Source: CAZVEV01 sp964625865 (GTDB taxonomy: Bacteria; Planctomycetota; Phycisphaerae; SM23-33). Taken from it: a DNA stretch of 13,222 nt. The notes beneath the pieces were generated by a model. That model was not told where the DNA came from. It made no database searches and saw only the letters and a program-made list of their open reading frames with translations. This document shows positions 1-7,405 of the stretch, one piece after another. The DNA lies in contig CAZVEV010000161.1 of the NCBI GenBank assembly GCA_964625865.1, positions 1 through 13,222 of the forward strand, read 5' to 3'. Positions within the stretch are counted from its first letter, which is position 1. Every line of letters begins with the position of its first letter. Position numbers and translations under genes: made by a program.

Positions 1-75
1 CGGGGCGTCGCGCTGGTGGGCGGGGGGGGCGAGGCGTTCGATGAGAGTCGCGCGGTGGGTGCGGAAATGCGTTGA
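1..75 (+). CDS. Possible 3' end of an upstream gene (partial)
   Basis: Reading from base 1, frame 1 is open for 24 codons and ends at TGA 73-75. The tail has a Gly-rich stretch and ends in AVGAEMR. Third positions are mostly G or C, as in the real genes of this window, and the promoter for the next gene begins right at the stop. The piece is too short to recognise a family. Frame 2 is also open here and runs to a stop at 203-205, so the assignment is tentative. Confidence 0.3.
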   Translation, partial: RGVALVGGGGEAFDESRAVGAEMR

Positions 76-100
76 CCGCACGGCGTTCGCATGGTATTAT
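72..100 (+). promoter_or_regulatory. Sigma-70-like promoter for the LEPR-XLL protease
   Basis: TTGACC (72-77) and TATTAT (95-100) are separated by exactly 17 bases, a near-consensus housekeeping promoter. Transcription would start at about 107, giving a leader of roughly 165 nt before the preferred ATG at 274. This is one of the few AT-rich spots in the region, which supports the call. Confidence 0.6.
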
Positions 101-226
101 GATAGTGTCTTAGGAGTTATGCGTTGGCTTGGCTCGGCTGGCGTGCAGTGCATGCCTTGGAGGCATCGGTCGTATGTGATTCGACACGCTCCAGCCGGCA
201 GGTAGACCGCAATGACCCCGGGCGTG

Positions 227-254
227 GTCCGGACAGCCGGATCGGGTTCCGGAC
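227..254 (+). promoter_or_regulatory. Leader hairpin just before the ribosome binding site
   Basis: GTCCGGA (227-233) and TCCGGAC (248-254) form a perfect 7-bp stem with a 14-nt loop. It ends four bases before the AGGAAG Shine-Dalgarno (258-263) of the ATG at 274. The left arm is itself part of the palindrome GTCCGGAC, so a DNA-binding site is an alternative. No role is demonstrated. Confidence 0.3.
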
Positions 255-273
255 AACAGGAAGCAGTACCATC

Positions 274-3200
274 ATGAGCATTCGTGGCCTGTTTGCCGGG
301 AGGAGACGGTCCTCACCAGCCGGTCCCGATATGCCCTCAACGCCCGCTGCATTGGAACCGCTGGAGCAGCGCCTGCTGCTGAGCGCGTGGATCGAGGGGG
401 CGGTCTGGCACGACCTGAACGGGGACGGATTCCGAGATCTTGACGAGCCCGGGCTGGACGGCTGGACGGTGGAACTGCTCGACGGGGACACCGGTGAGGT
501 CGAGGCCACCGCGGTCACGGTCGGCTCGGACGTCAACGGGGACGAGACGATCGATCCGATCACCGAGACGGGGCTGTATGCCTTCGAGGTCGTCGAGGAG
601 GTCAGCTACGATGTCCGACAGGTCGAGCAGGACGGATGGCGGCAGACGTATCCGATCGCGTCGACGTACACGCTGACGCTGCTGGACGGTGAGACCGAAT
701 CGGACATCAGCTTCGGCGATACGCGGATCGGCTCGGTCAGCGGCCAGGTGTTTGCGGACGTCGACGGCGATGGCGTCCGTGACGCGGGCGAAGTCGGGTT
801 GGACGGCTGGACGGTTGAACTGCTCGACGGAGCGGGCGGGGAGGTCCTGGATACGGCGACGACGGCGCCTCGTGACGTGGACGGCGACGGCGGGGCTGAT
901 CCGGAGACCGAGACGGGGCTGTACGCATTCGCGGACTTGCCGCCCGGCGACTATACGGTCAGGCAGACGCTCCCGGCGGGCTGGGTCCAGACGTACCCGA
1001 CCTCGCCGGACCATGCGATCACGCTGGGCTACGGGCAGGAGGTTGATGACGCGGATTTCGCACGCCATGCCCTGCCGGGCGAAATCCACGGCGGCGTGTG
1101 GGACGACGCCGACGGGAACGGCCAGTGGGACACCGACGAGACGGGCCTGGTCGACTGGCGCGTCTTTATTGACGAAGACGATGACGGCCTGTGGGACCCC
1201 GGCGAGTCGTTCGAGATGACCGGCCCGGACGGGAGCTACGCCTTCACGGACCTGGCGCCCGGCACGTATGTAGTCGCCGAGGACGTCCAGGACGGTTGGG
1301 ACCAGACTTCGCCCGGCGGGGGCGCCGTGCAGTTCGCGTCGGCGGCCGCTGTCACGGTCGCGATCGAACCGATTACCACGTCCGGCTCGGTCAGTGCGGC
1401 CCACCTGACCGGTGAACTGGTTGCTGCCGACACGTCAGGTTCGCCCGTCGTGCAGGTTGCCGTCTCCGGTCCGTTGATCAACGTCGATGACTTCCGCGCC
1501 GACACGCGGTTTGCGGGCATCGACGGATCGGGCCTAGCGGCGGTGATCATCGACACGGGCATCGACCTGGACCATCCGTTCTTTGGCCCGGACACGGATT
1601 CTGACGGCGTGGCGGACCGCATCGTCTACAGCTACGACTTTGCTGACGACGATCCCGACGCGACGGACCTCAACGGCCACGGCTCGAACGTTTCGAGCAT
1701 CGTGGCCTCCAGCGACGCGACGTACACGGGCATGGCCCCCGGTGCGGACATCATCCACCTGAAGGTCTTCAGCGATTCCGGCACGTCGTACTTCAGCTAC
1801 GTGGAGGACGCGCTGCAATGGGTGGTGGCCAACGCCGCCGCCTACAACATCGCCAGCGTGAACATGTCGATCGGCGACGAGAGCAACTACGTCTCCGCGA
1901 CCTCGCGGTACGGGCTGGGCGACGAGTTGTCGGCCCTGGCGGCGATGGACGTGATTGTCGTCTCGGCGTCGGGTAACGAGTTCTATAGCTCCGACAGCGA
2001 GCCCGGCGTGACGTATCCGGCGGCCGACCCGAACAGCCTGGCGATCGGTGCGGTCTACGACTCAGGTCCCAGCGGATACGCGTACGGCAGCGGAGCGCGG
2101 GCCTATTCCAGCGGCGCCGACCGGATTGCGCCGTTCTCGCAGCGCCACGAGACGCTGATGACGGTTTTCGCCCCGGGGGCGCCGATCACCGGCGCGGGGC
2201 CGACCGGCGGCACGCGGACGCTCCATGGCACGAGCCAGGCATCGCCTCACGTTGCGGGGATCGCCGTGCTGACCCAGCAGTTGGCCCTGGACCGGCTCGG
2301 GCGACGGCTGAGCCCGGACGAGTTCGCGTCTCTGCTGCGAAGCACGGGGGTAACGATTAACGACGGGGACGACGAGGACGACAACGTCACCAATACCGGC
2401 CTGGACTACCCTCGCGTCGACGTGCTGGCCCTGGGCGAGGCGATCGTGGCGATGGCTGACAACGCCCCCGTGCACGTGGTGCATCTTGATCCGGAGCAGA
2501 TCGAGACGGGGGTTGATTTCGGCAATCGTCGCGAGGTGGTGCTGTCGGCCGAGACCGAGGTCCCCGACCTGGTCGCGGGCCGCGACACCGGGGTCTCTGA
2601 CAGTGACGACGTGACGGCCCTGAACAACGGCACGGCCGGGGCGAAGCTGCAGTTCAGCGTTGGCGGCACGGTGGCGGATGCGACGGTGACGATCTATGCC
2701 GACGGGGCGCCTGTCGGCAGCGCGATGGCGACGGGGACGACGACGCTGGTGGAGACTGACGGCGTGAACACGCTCGGCGAGGGCGATCGGGAGATCACGG
2801 CGCGGCAGACCGAGGTGGGCAAGGGCGCCTCGGGCGACTCGGTGGCACTGATCGTCACGATTGACACCGTCGCGCCGACGGTGGACGGGTTCGGCCTGGA
2901 CAGCTCGGACGCCGAGTGGCGCGTCGGAACGGTCGACTCGGCCGAGTGGACCGCGGGGCGGGACTACGAGACGGCGCCGTGGTCGACGGTCGACGTGCTG
3001 GCCGTCAGCTTCGATGAAGCGGTCGCCGCCGCCACGGGCGACCTGACGCTGACCGGCATCGACGCGGGGGCGGTGGCGGTCACGGACGTCGCGGGCGAGG
3101 AGACGACCGACGTGGCGTTCACGGTGGCCGGCACGGCAGGCGGCTACCTGGACAGGGACCGCTATGACGTGAGCCTCGGTACGAACGTGACGGACATTGC

Positions 3201-3924
3201 GGGCAACCCGCTGGCCGGCTGGTCGACCGAGTTGGCGCTCCTGCCGGGCGACATCAACGGCGACGGGGAGGTCGGATCGCTGGACCGTCGCGACCTGCGG
3301 AACGCGTACGGTTCGGAGATCGGCTATGCGGGGTACTCGGTGCTGGTGGACGTCAACGGCGACGGCAGCGCGGGGTCGCTGGACCGTCGCGTGCTCCGTA
3401 ACCACTATGCCCAGTCGCTGCCGGAACTCCCCGAGGCGCCGCCGGCGCAGGCCGACGCGACGGCCGGCGGGGCCGTGCTGACGGCGGGGGCCGGCGCGGC
3501 GATGCGAACGTTCACGACCGCGGCGGGGGAGACGGTGGCCGCCGGGTGGTCAGCGGCGCGAGCGAGTGCGGAAGCGGGAGGGGCGACGATCGAGGTGTCC
3601 GTCGGCGCCGAACAGCGCGCGAAACCGCAAGCGGTTCGGGGTGCTGCGATCGTGTCGAGCGTTGAAGGTCAGGTGGAGGCGGGGACTGAGGATGGGACGG
3701 GGGCGTCGGTGAGCGAAGAAGATGGGTTCGCCCGCGCGGGCGCCCTTGGCCCTGCGATCGAGCCGGTCGGCGTCTTCTTCTGGTCCGACGGCGCGTGGGC
3801 TGGCGCGGACGATTGGGTCGTTGTCGATGACGGCGGCGCGGCGGGCGAGGCGCAGTTGGAGCCGGACCTGTCGGCGGGGCTGACGGACCCACTGACGGGG
3901 GATGCGATCCAGGCGTCACGCTAA
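274..3924 (+). CDS. LEPR-XLL subtilisin-like serine protease with SdrD-B-like modules and dockerin
   Basis: This 1216-residue protein is predicted to be exported and multidomain. LEPLEQRLLLSA (residues 27-38) is the planctomycete LEPR-XLL N-terminal motif. Three SdrD-B/Cna-B-like modules start near 39, 153 and 269; each has a D.DGDG.RD..E.GL opening and a G.Y.F....PG.Y.V close. A peptidase S8 domain (about 410-740) has Asp427 (IIDTGID), His469 (NGHGSNV), oxyanion Asn568 (SASGNE) and Ser654 (GTSQASPHVAG), so it should be active. Ig-like beta segments follow from about 755. A dockerin pair lies at about 990-1045 (DINGDGEVGSLDRR and DVNGDGSAGSLDRR). The last ~170 residues are Ala/Gly-rich and match no domain I know. 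The frame is open back to a TTG at 124 that has an ideally spaced AGGAG. I prefer ATG 274 because it has AGGAAG ten bases upstream, it puts the LEPR motif near the N terminus, and the 50 extra codons have only about 66% G/C third positions. Substrate unknown. Confidence 0.9.
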   Translation: MSIRGLFAGRRRSSPAGPDMPSTPAALEPLEQRLLLSAWIEGAVWHDLNGDGFRDLDEPGLDGWTVELLDGDTGEVEATAVTVGSDVNGDETIDPITETGLYAFEVVEEVSYDVRQVEQDGWRQTYPIASTYTLTLLDGETESDISFGDTRIGSVSGQVFADVDGDGVRDAGEVGLDGWTVELLDGAGGEVLDTATTAPRDVDGDGGADPETETGLYAFADLPPGDYTVRQTLPAGWVQTYPTSPDHAITLGYGQEVDDADFARHALPGEIHGGVWDDADGNGQWDTDETGLVDWRVFIDEDDDGLWDPGESFEMTGPDGSYAFTDLAPGTYVVAEDVQDGWDQTSPGGGAVQFASAAAVTVAIEPITTSGSVSAAHLTGELVAADTSGSPVVQVAVSGPLINVDDFRADTRFAGIDGSGLAAVIIDTGIDLDHPFFGPDTDSDGVADRIVYSYDFADDDPDATDLNGHGSNVSSIVASSDATYTGMAPGADIIHLKVFSDSGTSYFSYVEDALQWVVANAAAYNIASVNMSIGDESNYVSATSRYGLGDELSALAAMDVIVVSASGNEFYSSDSEPGVTYPAADPNSLAIGAVYDSGPSGYAYGSGARAYSSGADRIAPFSQRHETLMTVFAPGAPITGAGPTGGTRTLHGTSQASPHVAGIAVLTQQLALDRLGRRLSPDEFASLLRSTGVTINDGDDEDDNVTNTGLDYPRVDVLALGEAIVAMADNAPVHVVHLDPEQIETGVDFGNRREVVLSAETEVPDLVAGRDTGVSDSDDVTALNNGTAGAKLQFSVGGTVADATVTIYADGAPVGSAMATGTTTLVETDGVNTLGEGDREITARQTEVGKGASGDSVALIVTIDTVAPTVDGFGLDSSDAEWRVGTVDSAEWTAGRDYETAPWSTVDVLAVSFDEAVAAATGDLTLTGIDAGAVAVTDVAGEETTDVAFTVAGTAGGYLDRDRYDVSLGTNVTDIAGNPLAGWSTELALLPGDINGDGEVGSLDRRDLRNAYGSEIGYAGYSVLVDVNGDGSAGSLDRRVLRNHYAQSLPELPEAPPAQADATAGGAVLTAGAGAAMRTFTTAAGETVAAGWSAARASAEAGGATIEVSVGAEQRAKPQAVRGAAIVSSVEGQVEAGTEDGTGASVSEEDGFARAGALGPAIEPVGVFFWSDGAWAGADDWVVVDDGGAAGEAQLEPDLSAGLTDPLTGDAIQASR

Positions 3925-4034
3925 AAGGCAAGCCGCTACGGGGGGAGCGACCCGGGACGAACAGGGCGCCGTGCCGGAAAGGGGGCATGGGGCGGATGTC
4001 GTGCGATTTTTCGGGATGTTTCTGACAATCGCTC

Positions 4035-4063
4035 TTGTCCCATGTGCGGCGATGGCGTACACT
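4035..4063 (+). promoter_or_regulatory. Candidate promoter for the ACP operon
   Basis: TTGTCC (4035-4040) and TACACT (4058-4063) are 17 bases apart; each hexamer matches consensus at 4 of 6 positions. The site lies in the 207-base gap between the protease and the ACP and would give a leader of about 60 nt. I found no convincing intrinsic terminator for the protease in this gap. Confidence 0.4.
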
Positions 4064-4131
4064 CCCGCCAATATTCGACCCGTCGCCGGACGGGAACAGG
4101 CCAGAAGGAACTGCAGCGGGAGCGACGACGC

Positions 4132-4371
4132 ATGGAGCACGAAGAAGTCAAGACGCGGGTCAAGGGGGCCATCGCCCGTGTGCTGAAGATCGAAGCCGAC
4201 TCGATAGCCGACGATGCCAACTTCGTCTTTGACCTGGGCGCCGACTCGATGCAGAGCGTCATGCTGGTGGCGGCCTTCGAGGAGGAGTTCGACATCGAGA
4301 TGGAACAGGACAAGGCCCTGGGCGTCCAGAGCGTCGACGGGGCGGTCGACTTCATCGCGAAACTTCTGTAG
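4132..4371 (+). CDS. Acyl carrier protein
   Basis: This 79-residue acidic protein has the size and pattern of an acyl carrier protein. Ser39 in GADSMQ is the expected 4'-phosphopantetheine site. The helix after it (VMLVAAFEEEFDIEM) and the C-terminal VDGAVDFI match the ACP fold. The motif is DSM rather than the fatty-acid ACP's DSL, and the acidic helix III segment differs, so this is probably a specialised ACP rather than AcpP; no fatty-acid genes are next to it. The frame is open upstream to 4042, but the ATG at 4132 has GGGAG nine bases ahead and gives the standard family length. It lies 20 bases before an acyl-CoA synthetase, which suggests a shared acyl-transfer job. The acyl group is unknown. 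Confidence 0.88.
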   Translation: MEHEEVKTRVKGAIARVLKIEADSIADDANFVFDLGADSMQSVMLVAAFEEEFDIEMEQDKALGVQSVDGAVDFIAKLL

Positions 4372-4391
4372 CAGCAAGCAAGGTCCCTCGA

Positions 4392-6533
4392 ATGCCAGAC
4401 CCCACAGCTCGGGCCAAAGCGCACCGTCTCGATCTCATTTTCAGTCCGAAGTCGCTGGCCGTCGTCGGCGCCACGGGCGTTGCGGGTACGGTCCCGTACG
4501 ACATCTTCGCGAACATCGTTCAGGACAAGTTCCGCGGACTGGTCTTTCCCGTCAGTCCGGGACGAGGTTGCATCGATTGTTTCAAGCCCTACAGGTATGT
4601 GAAGGACATCCCCGAGCCGGTGGACCTGGCCGTGCTTGTGTTTCCCAGCAGCGTCTGTCACATGGCGTTGGAGCAGTGCGGCGAGATGGGCATCAAGGCG
4701 GCGATTATCATCTCGGCGGGTTTCCGCGAGGTGGGCGGCCAGGGCATCGAGCGCGAACAGCAGATCAAGGAAATCGCCGACAGGCATGGGATTTCGTTTG
4801 TCGGGCCGAACTGCCTCGGCGTGATCAACACCGACCCCAACGTGAACCTGAACGCGTCGTTCGCCCGCAAGATGCCCGAGGAGGGCAACATTGCGTTCCT
4901 GTCGCAGTCCGGTGCGTTGTGTACGGCGGTGCTCGATTACGCCCAGGCCAAGCATATCGGCTTCTCGAAGTTCGTGAGTTTCGGCAACAAGGCCGACATC
5001 AGCGAGGTCGACCTGCTGTACTACCTGAAGGACGATCCGAAGACGAAGGTGATCCTGATGTATCTCGAGGAGGTGCGCGACGGGGCGGCGCTGATGGCCG
5101 CGGCGCGGGAGATCATCCGCGAGACGGGCAAGCCGATCCTTGCGATCAAGTCCGGGCGGACCCGCCTTGGGGCGGCCGCGGCGGCCAGCCACACCGGCAG
5201 CCTGGCCGGCAGCGACGAGATTTGCGAAGAGGCGATGCGTCAGGCGGGCATCATTCGCTGCCGAACCATTGAGGACATGTTCAACACGGCGATCGCGCTG
5301 GCCTATCAGCCCTTGCCCAAGGGCGACCGCGTGGCGATTATCACCAACGCCGGCGGCCCCGGCGTGCTGGCGACCGATGCCGCCATCGACGAGGGCGTGC
5401 ATCTGGCGACGTTTTCCGAGGAGACCACGGCGGCCTTCAAGAAGTCCCTGCCCAACACGGCCAACATCAAGAACCCGGTGGACGTCATCGGCGACGCCCG
5501 CGCGGACCGGTACGACGCGGCGCTGACGGCGGTGATGGCCGACGACGGCGTCGACGGGGCGATGGTGATCCTGACGCCGCAGTCGATGACGGACATCGAC
5601 GACATTGCCCAGTCGATCAGTACGATGAGCCAGACCAACGCCCACAAGCCGTTGTATGCCTCGTTCATGGGCGAGTCCGACGTGGCCAGCGGTATCGACA
5701 TCATGCAGCGTCACAAGATTCCGCACTATTCCCTGCCCGAAGACATGTGTCTTGCCTTCGCCGCGGCGCATCGGTTCAAGATGGGCCTGGAGACGCCGCA
5801 TGATCAGCCCGTGACGTTTTCGGATGTCTCGCGGGACGACGCACACGCGCTGCTCGAGGCGGCTGGGCAAGCGGGCCGCCATCACATCACCGAGCACCTG
5901 GCCGAGCAGGTTCTGGCGGCGTACGGCCTGCCCGTGCTGCCCGGACAGGTGGCCGCGAGCGCCGACGAGGCTGTCAGCATCGCCGGCGAGATCGGCTATC
6001 CCGTGGTGATGAAGGTCGTCTCGGACGACATTATTCACAAGGTCGACGTCGGCGGGGTCAAGCTGAACATCGCCGCCGACGATGCGGTCCGGCAGGCCTA
6101 CGAGGCCATCACGGCCAACGCGCTGGCCCACAAGTCCGACGCGGTTATCGAGGGCATCCTGGTCCAGAAGATGGTCGCCCGCGGCGGCGAGGAGGTCATC
6201 CTCGGCCTGAAGAAGGACCCGTCGTTCGGCACGGTGGTGATGTTCGGACTGGGCGGGACGTTCGTGGAGATCTTCCGGGACGTCAGCTTCCGCGTGGCGC
6301 CCGTCGAGGCCAGCGAAGTCAGCGCGATGATCCGCCAGATCAAGGCCTACCCGATGCTCGCCGGCGCCCGCGGCCGCACGCCACGGGACATCGCCGCCGT
6401 CGAAACCTGCATCCAGCGTTTGAGCCAACTGGCCGTCGAGTGCCCGCAGATCACCGAACTCGACATCAATCCGCTGATTGTCCTGGACGAAGGCGAAGGC
6501 TGCTTCGTCGCGGACGCGAGGATAATGCTTTGA
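4392..6533 (+). CDS. ADP-forming acyl-CoA synthetase (acetate--CoA ligase family)
   Basis: The 713-residue protein fuses the alpha and beta parts of an NDP-forming acyl-CoA synthetase. This family interconverts acyl-CoA, ADP and phosphate with the free acid, ATP and CoA through a phosphohistidine. The N terminus (about 15-110) is a CoA-binding Rossmann domain (SLAVVGATG). Succinyl-CoA-ligase-like domains follow, with SQSGALCTAVLD and then His267 in ASHTGSLAG, the expected phosphorylated histidine. NAGGPGVLATD begins a second flavodoxin-like part. From about 497 there is an ATP-grasp domain with HKVDVGGVKLN, VILGLKKDPSFG, MFGLGGTFVE and the end motif ELDINPL. No acetyltransferase domain is attached, so it is not a Pat-type protein acetylase. 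AAGG sits eight bases before the ATG. In anaerobes such enzymes often make ATP from acetyl-CoA, but the adjacent ACP hints at another acyl substrate. Substrate specificity cannot be read from the sequence. Confidence 0.9.
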   Translation: MPDPTARAKAHRLDLIFSPKSLAVVGATGVAGTVPYDIFANIVQDKFRGLVFPVSPGRGCIDCFKPYRYVKDIPEPVDLAVLVFPSSVCHMALEQCGEMGIKAAIIISAGFREVGGQGIEREQQIKEIADRHGISFVGPNCLGVINTDPNVNLNASFARKMPEEGNIAFLSQSGALCTAVLDYAQAKHIGFSKFVSFGNKADISEVDLLYYLKDDPKTKVILMYLEEVRDGAALMAAAREIIRETGKPILAIKSGRTRLGAAAAASHTGSLAGSDEICEEAMRQAGIIRCRTIEDMFNTAIALAYQPLPKGDRVAIITNAGGPGVLATDAAIDEGVHLATFSEETTAAFKKSLPNTANIKNPVDVIGDARADRYDAALTAVMADDGVDGAMVILTPQSMTDIDDIAQSISTMSQTNAHKPLYASFMGESDVASGIDIMQRHKIPHYSLPEDMCLAFAAAHRFKMGLETPHDQPVTFSDVSRDDAHALLEAAGQAGRHHITEHLAEQVLAAYGLPVLPGQVAASADEAVSIAGEIGYPVVMKVVSDDIIHKVDVGGVKLNIAADDAVRQAYEAITANALAHKSDAVIEGILVQKMVARGGEEVILGLKKDPSFGTVVMFGLGGTFVEIFRDVSFRVAPVEASEVSAMIRQIKAYPMLAGARGRTPRDIAAVETCIQRLSQLAVECPQITELDINPLIVLDEGEGCFVADARIML

Positions 6534-6571
6534 CCTTAGACCTTCGACCTTCGACCTTTGACCTTAGACCT
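6527..6571. repeat. Heptanucleotide tandem repeat, unit CCTTNGA
   Basis: Five units of CCTTNGA run in perfect 7-base phase: CCTTAGA (6534), CCTTCGA (6541), CCTTCGA (6548), CCTTTGA (6555) and CCTTAGA (6562), followed by a partial CCT. Only the fifth base of the unit varies (A, C or T). The preceding bases 6527-6533 (GCTTTGA) are one mismatch from a further unit and contain the stop codon of the acyl-CoA synthetase, so the repeat reaches into the gene end. It fills most of the gap before nagB, whose Shine-Dalgarno (AGGAG, 6575-6579) lies right after it. Confidence 0.85.
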
Positions 6572-6588
6572 CCCAGGAGACTTCTACC

Positions 6589-7395
6589 ATGCGATTGATC
6601 ATTCACGAGAACTACGAGGCGATCGGCAAGTGGGTGGCGTACTACATCGCCAAGAAGATCAACGACTTCGCTCCGACGCCGGACAAGCCTTTCGTGCTGG
6701 GCCTGCCCACGGGGTCGTCCCCGATTGCGACCTACCGCAACCTCGTTGAGCTTCACCAGGCGGGCAAGGTCTCCTTCGCCAACGTCGTGACGTTCAACAT
6801 GGACGAATATGTCGGCCTGTCGGAGGACCATCCGGAGAGCTATCACCACTTCATGTGGACCCACCTGTTCAGCCACGTGGACGTCAACCCGGACAACGTC
6901 AACATCCTCAACGGCCTGGCGCCGGACCTGGAGGCCGAGTGCGCCGCGTACGAGGAGAAGATCGCCTCGTACGGCGGGATTAACCTGTTCCTGGGCGGGA
7001 TCGGTCCGGATGGGCACGTGGCGTTCAATGAGCCGGGCTCGTCGCTGAAGTCCCGCACGCGAATCAAGACGCTGACGTACGACACGCGGATGGCCAACAG
7101 CCGCTTCTTCGGCGGCGATATCAACAAGGTGCCCCACACCGCCCTGACGGTGGGGGTGGCCACCGTGATGGACGCCGACGAAGTGGTGATCATCGTCAGC
7201 GGACTGTCGAAGGCCCGTGCGCTGGAGATGGTCGTCGAGCAGGCGGTCAACCACATGTGGACCGTCTCGGTGCTCCAGACGCACGCGCACGGCATGATCG
7301 TCTGCGACGAGGACGCGACGCTTGAGTTGAAGGTCGGCACGGTGAGGTACTTCAAGGACATCGAGCACGACAACCTGGCCCTGCCTGAACTGTAG
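6589..7395 (+). CDS. nagB: Glucosamine-6-phosphate deaminase
   Basis: The enzyme converts glucosamine-6-phosphate to fructose-6-phosphate and ammonia, feeding amino-sugar carbon into glycolysis. The 268-residue sequence lines up almost without gaps with E. coli NagB (266 residues) from the first residue (MRLI). The phosphate-binding loop is GLPTGSSP (38-45). NMDEYVG (70-76) holds Asp72. GGIGPDGHVAFNEP (136-149) holds Asp141, His143 and Glu148, the E. coli active-site residues at the same numbers. Ser151, Ser152, Arg158, Lys160 and Tyr254, which form the GlcNAc-6-phosphate allosteric pocket in E. coli, are all present, so allosteric activation is likely. The ATG has AGGAG nine bases upstream. 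No nagA lies in the window; instead it is sandwiched between an acyl-CoA synthetase and DUF4954. Confidence 0.96.
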   Translation: MRLIIHENYEAIGKWVAYYIAKKINDFAPTPDKPFVLGLPTGSSPIATYRNLVELHQAGKVSFANVVTFNMDEYVGLSEDHPESYHHFMWTHLFSHVDVNPDNVNILNGLAPDLEAECAAYEEKIASYGGINLFLGGIGPDGHVAFNEPGSSLKSRTRIKTLTYDTRMANSRFFGGDINKVPHTALTVGVATVMDADEVVIIVSGLSKARALEMVVEQAVNHMWTVSVLQTHAHGMIVCDEDATLELKVGTVRYFKDIEHDNLALPEL

Positions 7396-7405
7396 GACAA
7401 TCGCC

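Noticed and set aside
2062..3405. A 447-codon minus-strand frame opposite the protease
   Set aside because: Its composition is typical of antisense shadow frames and the plus strand has clear S8, Ig-like and dockerin signatures.
3925..4034. Intrinsic terminator near the T-run at 4008-4014
   Set aside because: No stable GC stem lies directly before the five T residues.
3936..6428. An 830-codon open frame on the minus strand opposite the ACP and acyl-CoA synthetase
   Set aside because: It is a shadow of GC-rich codon bias: the protein is Arg/His/Asp-rich with no domain, and the plus strand encodes two well-recognised families here.
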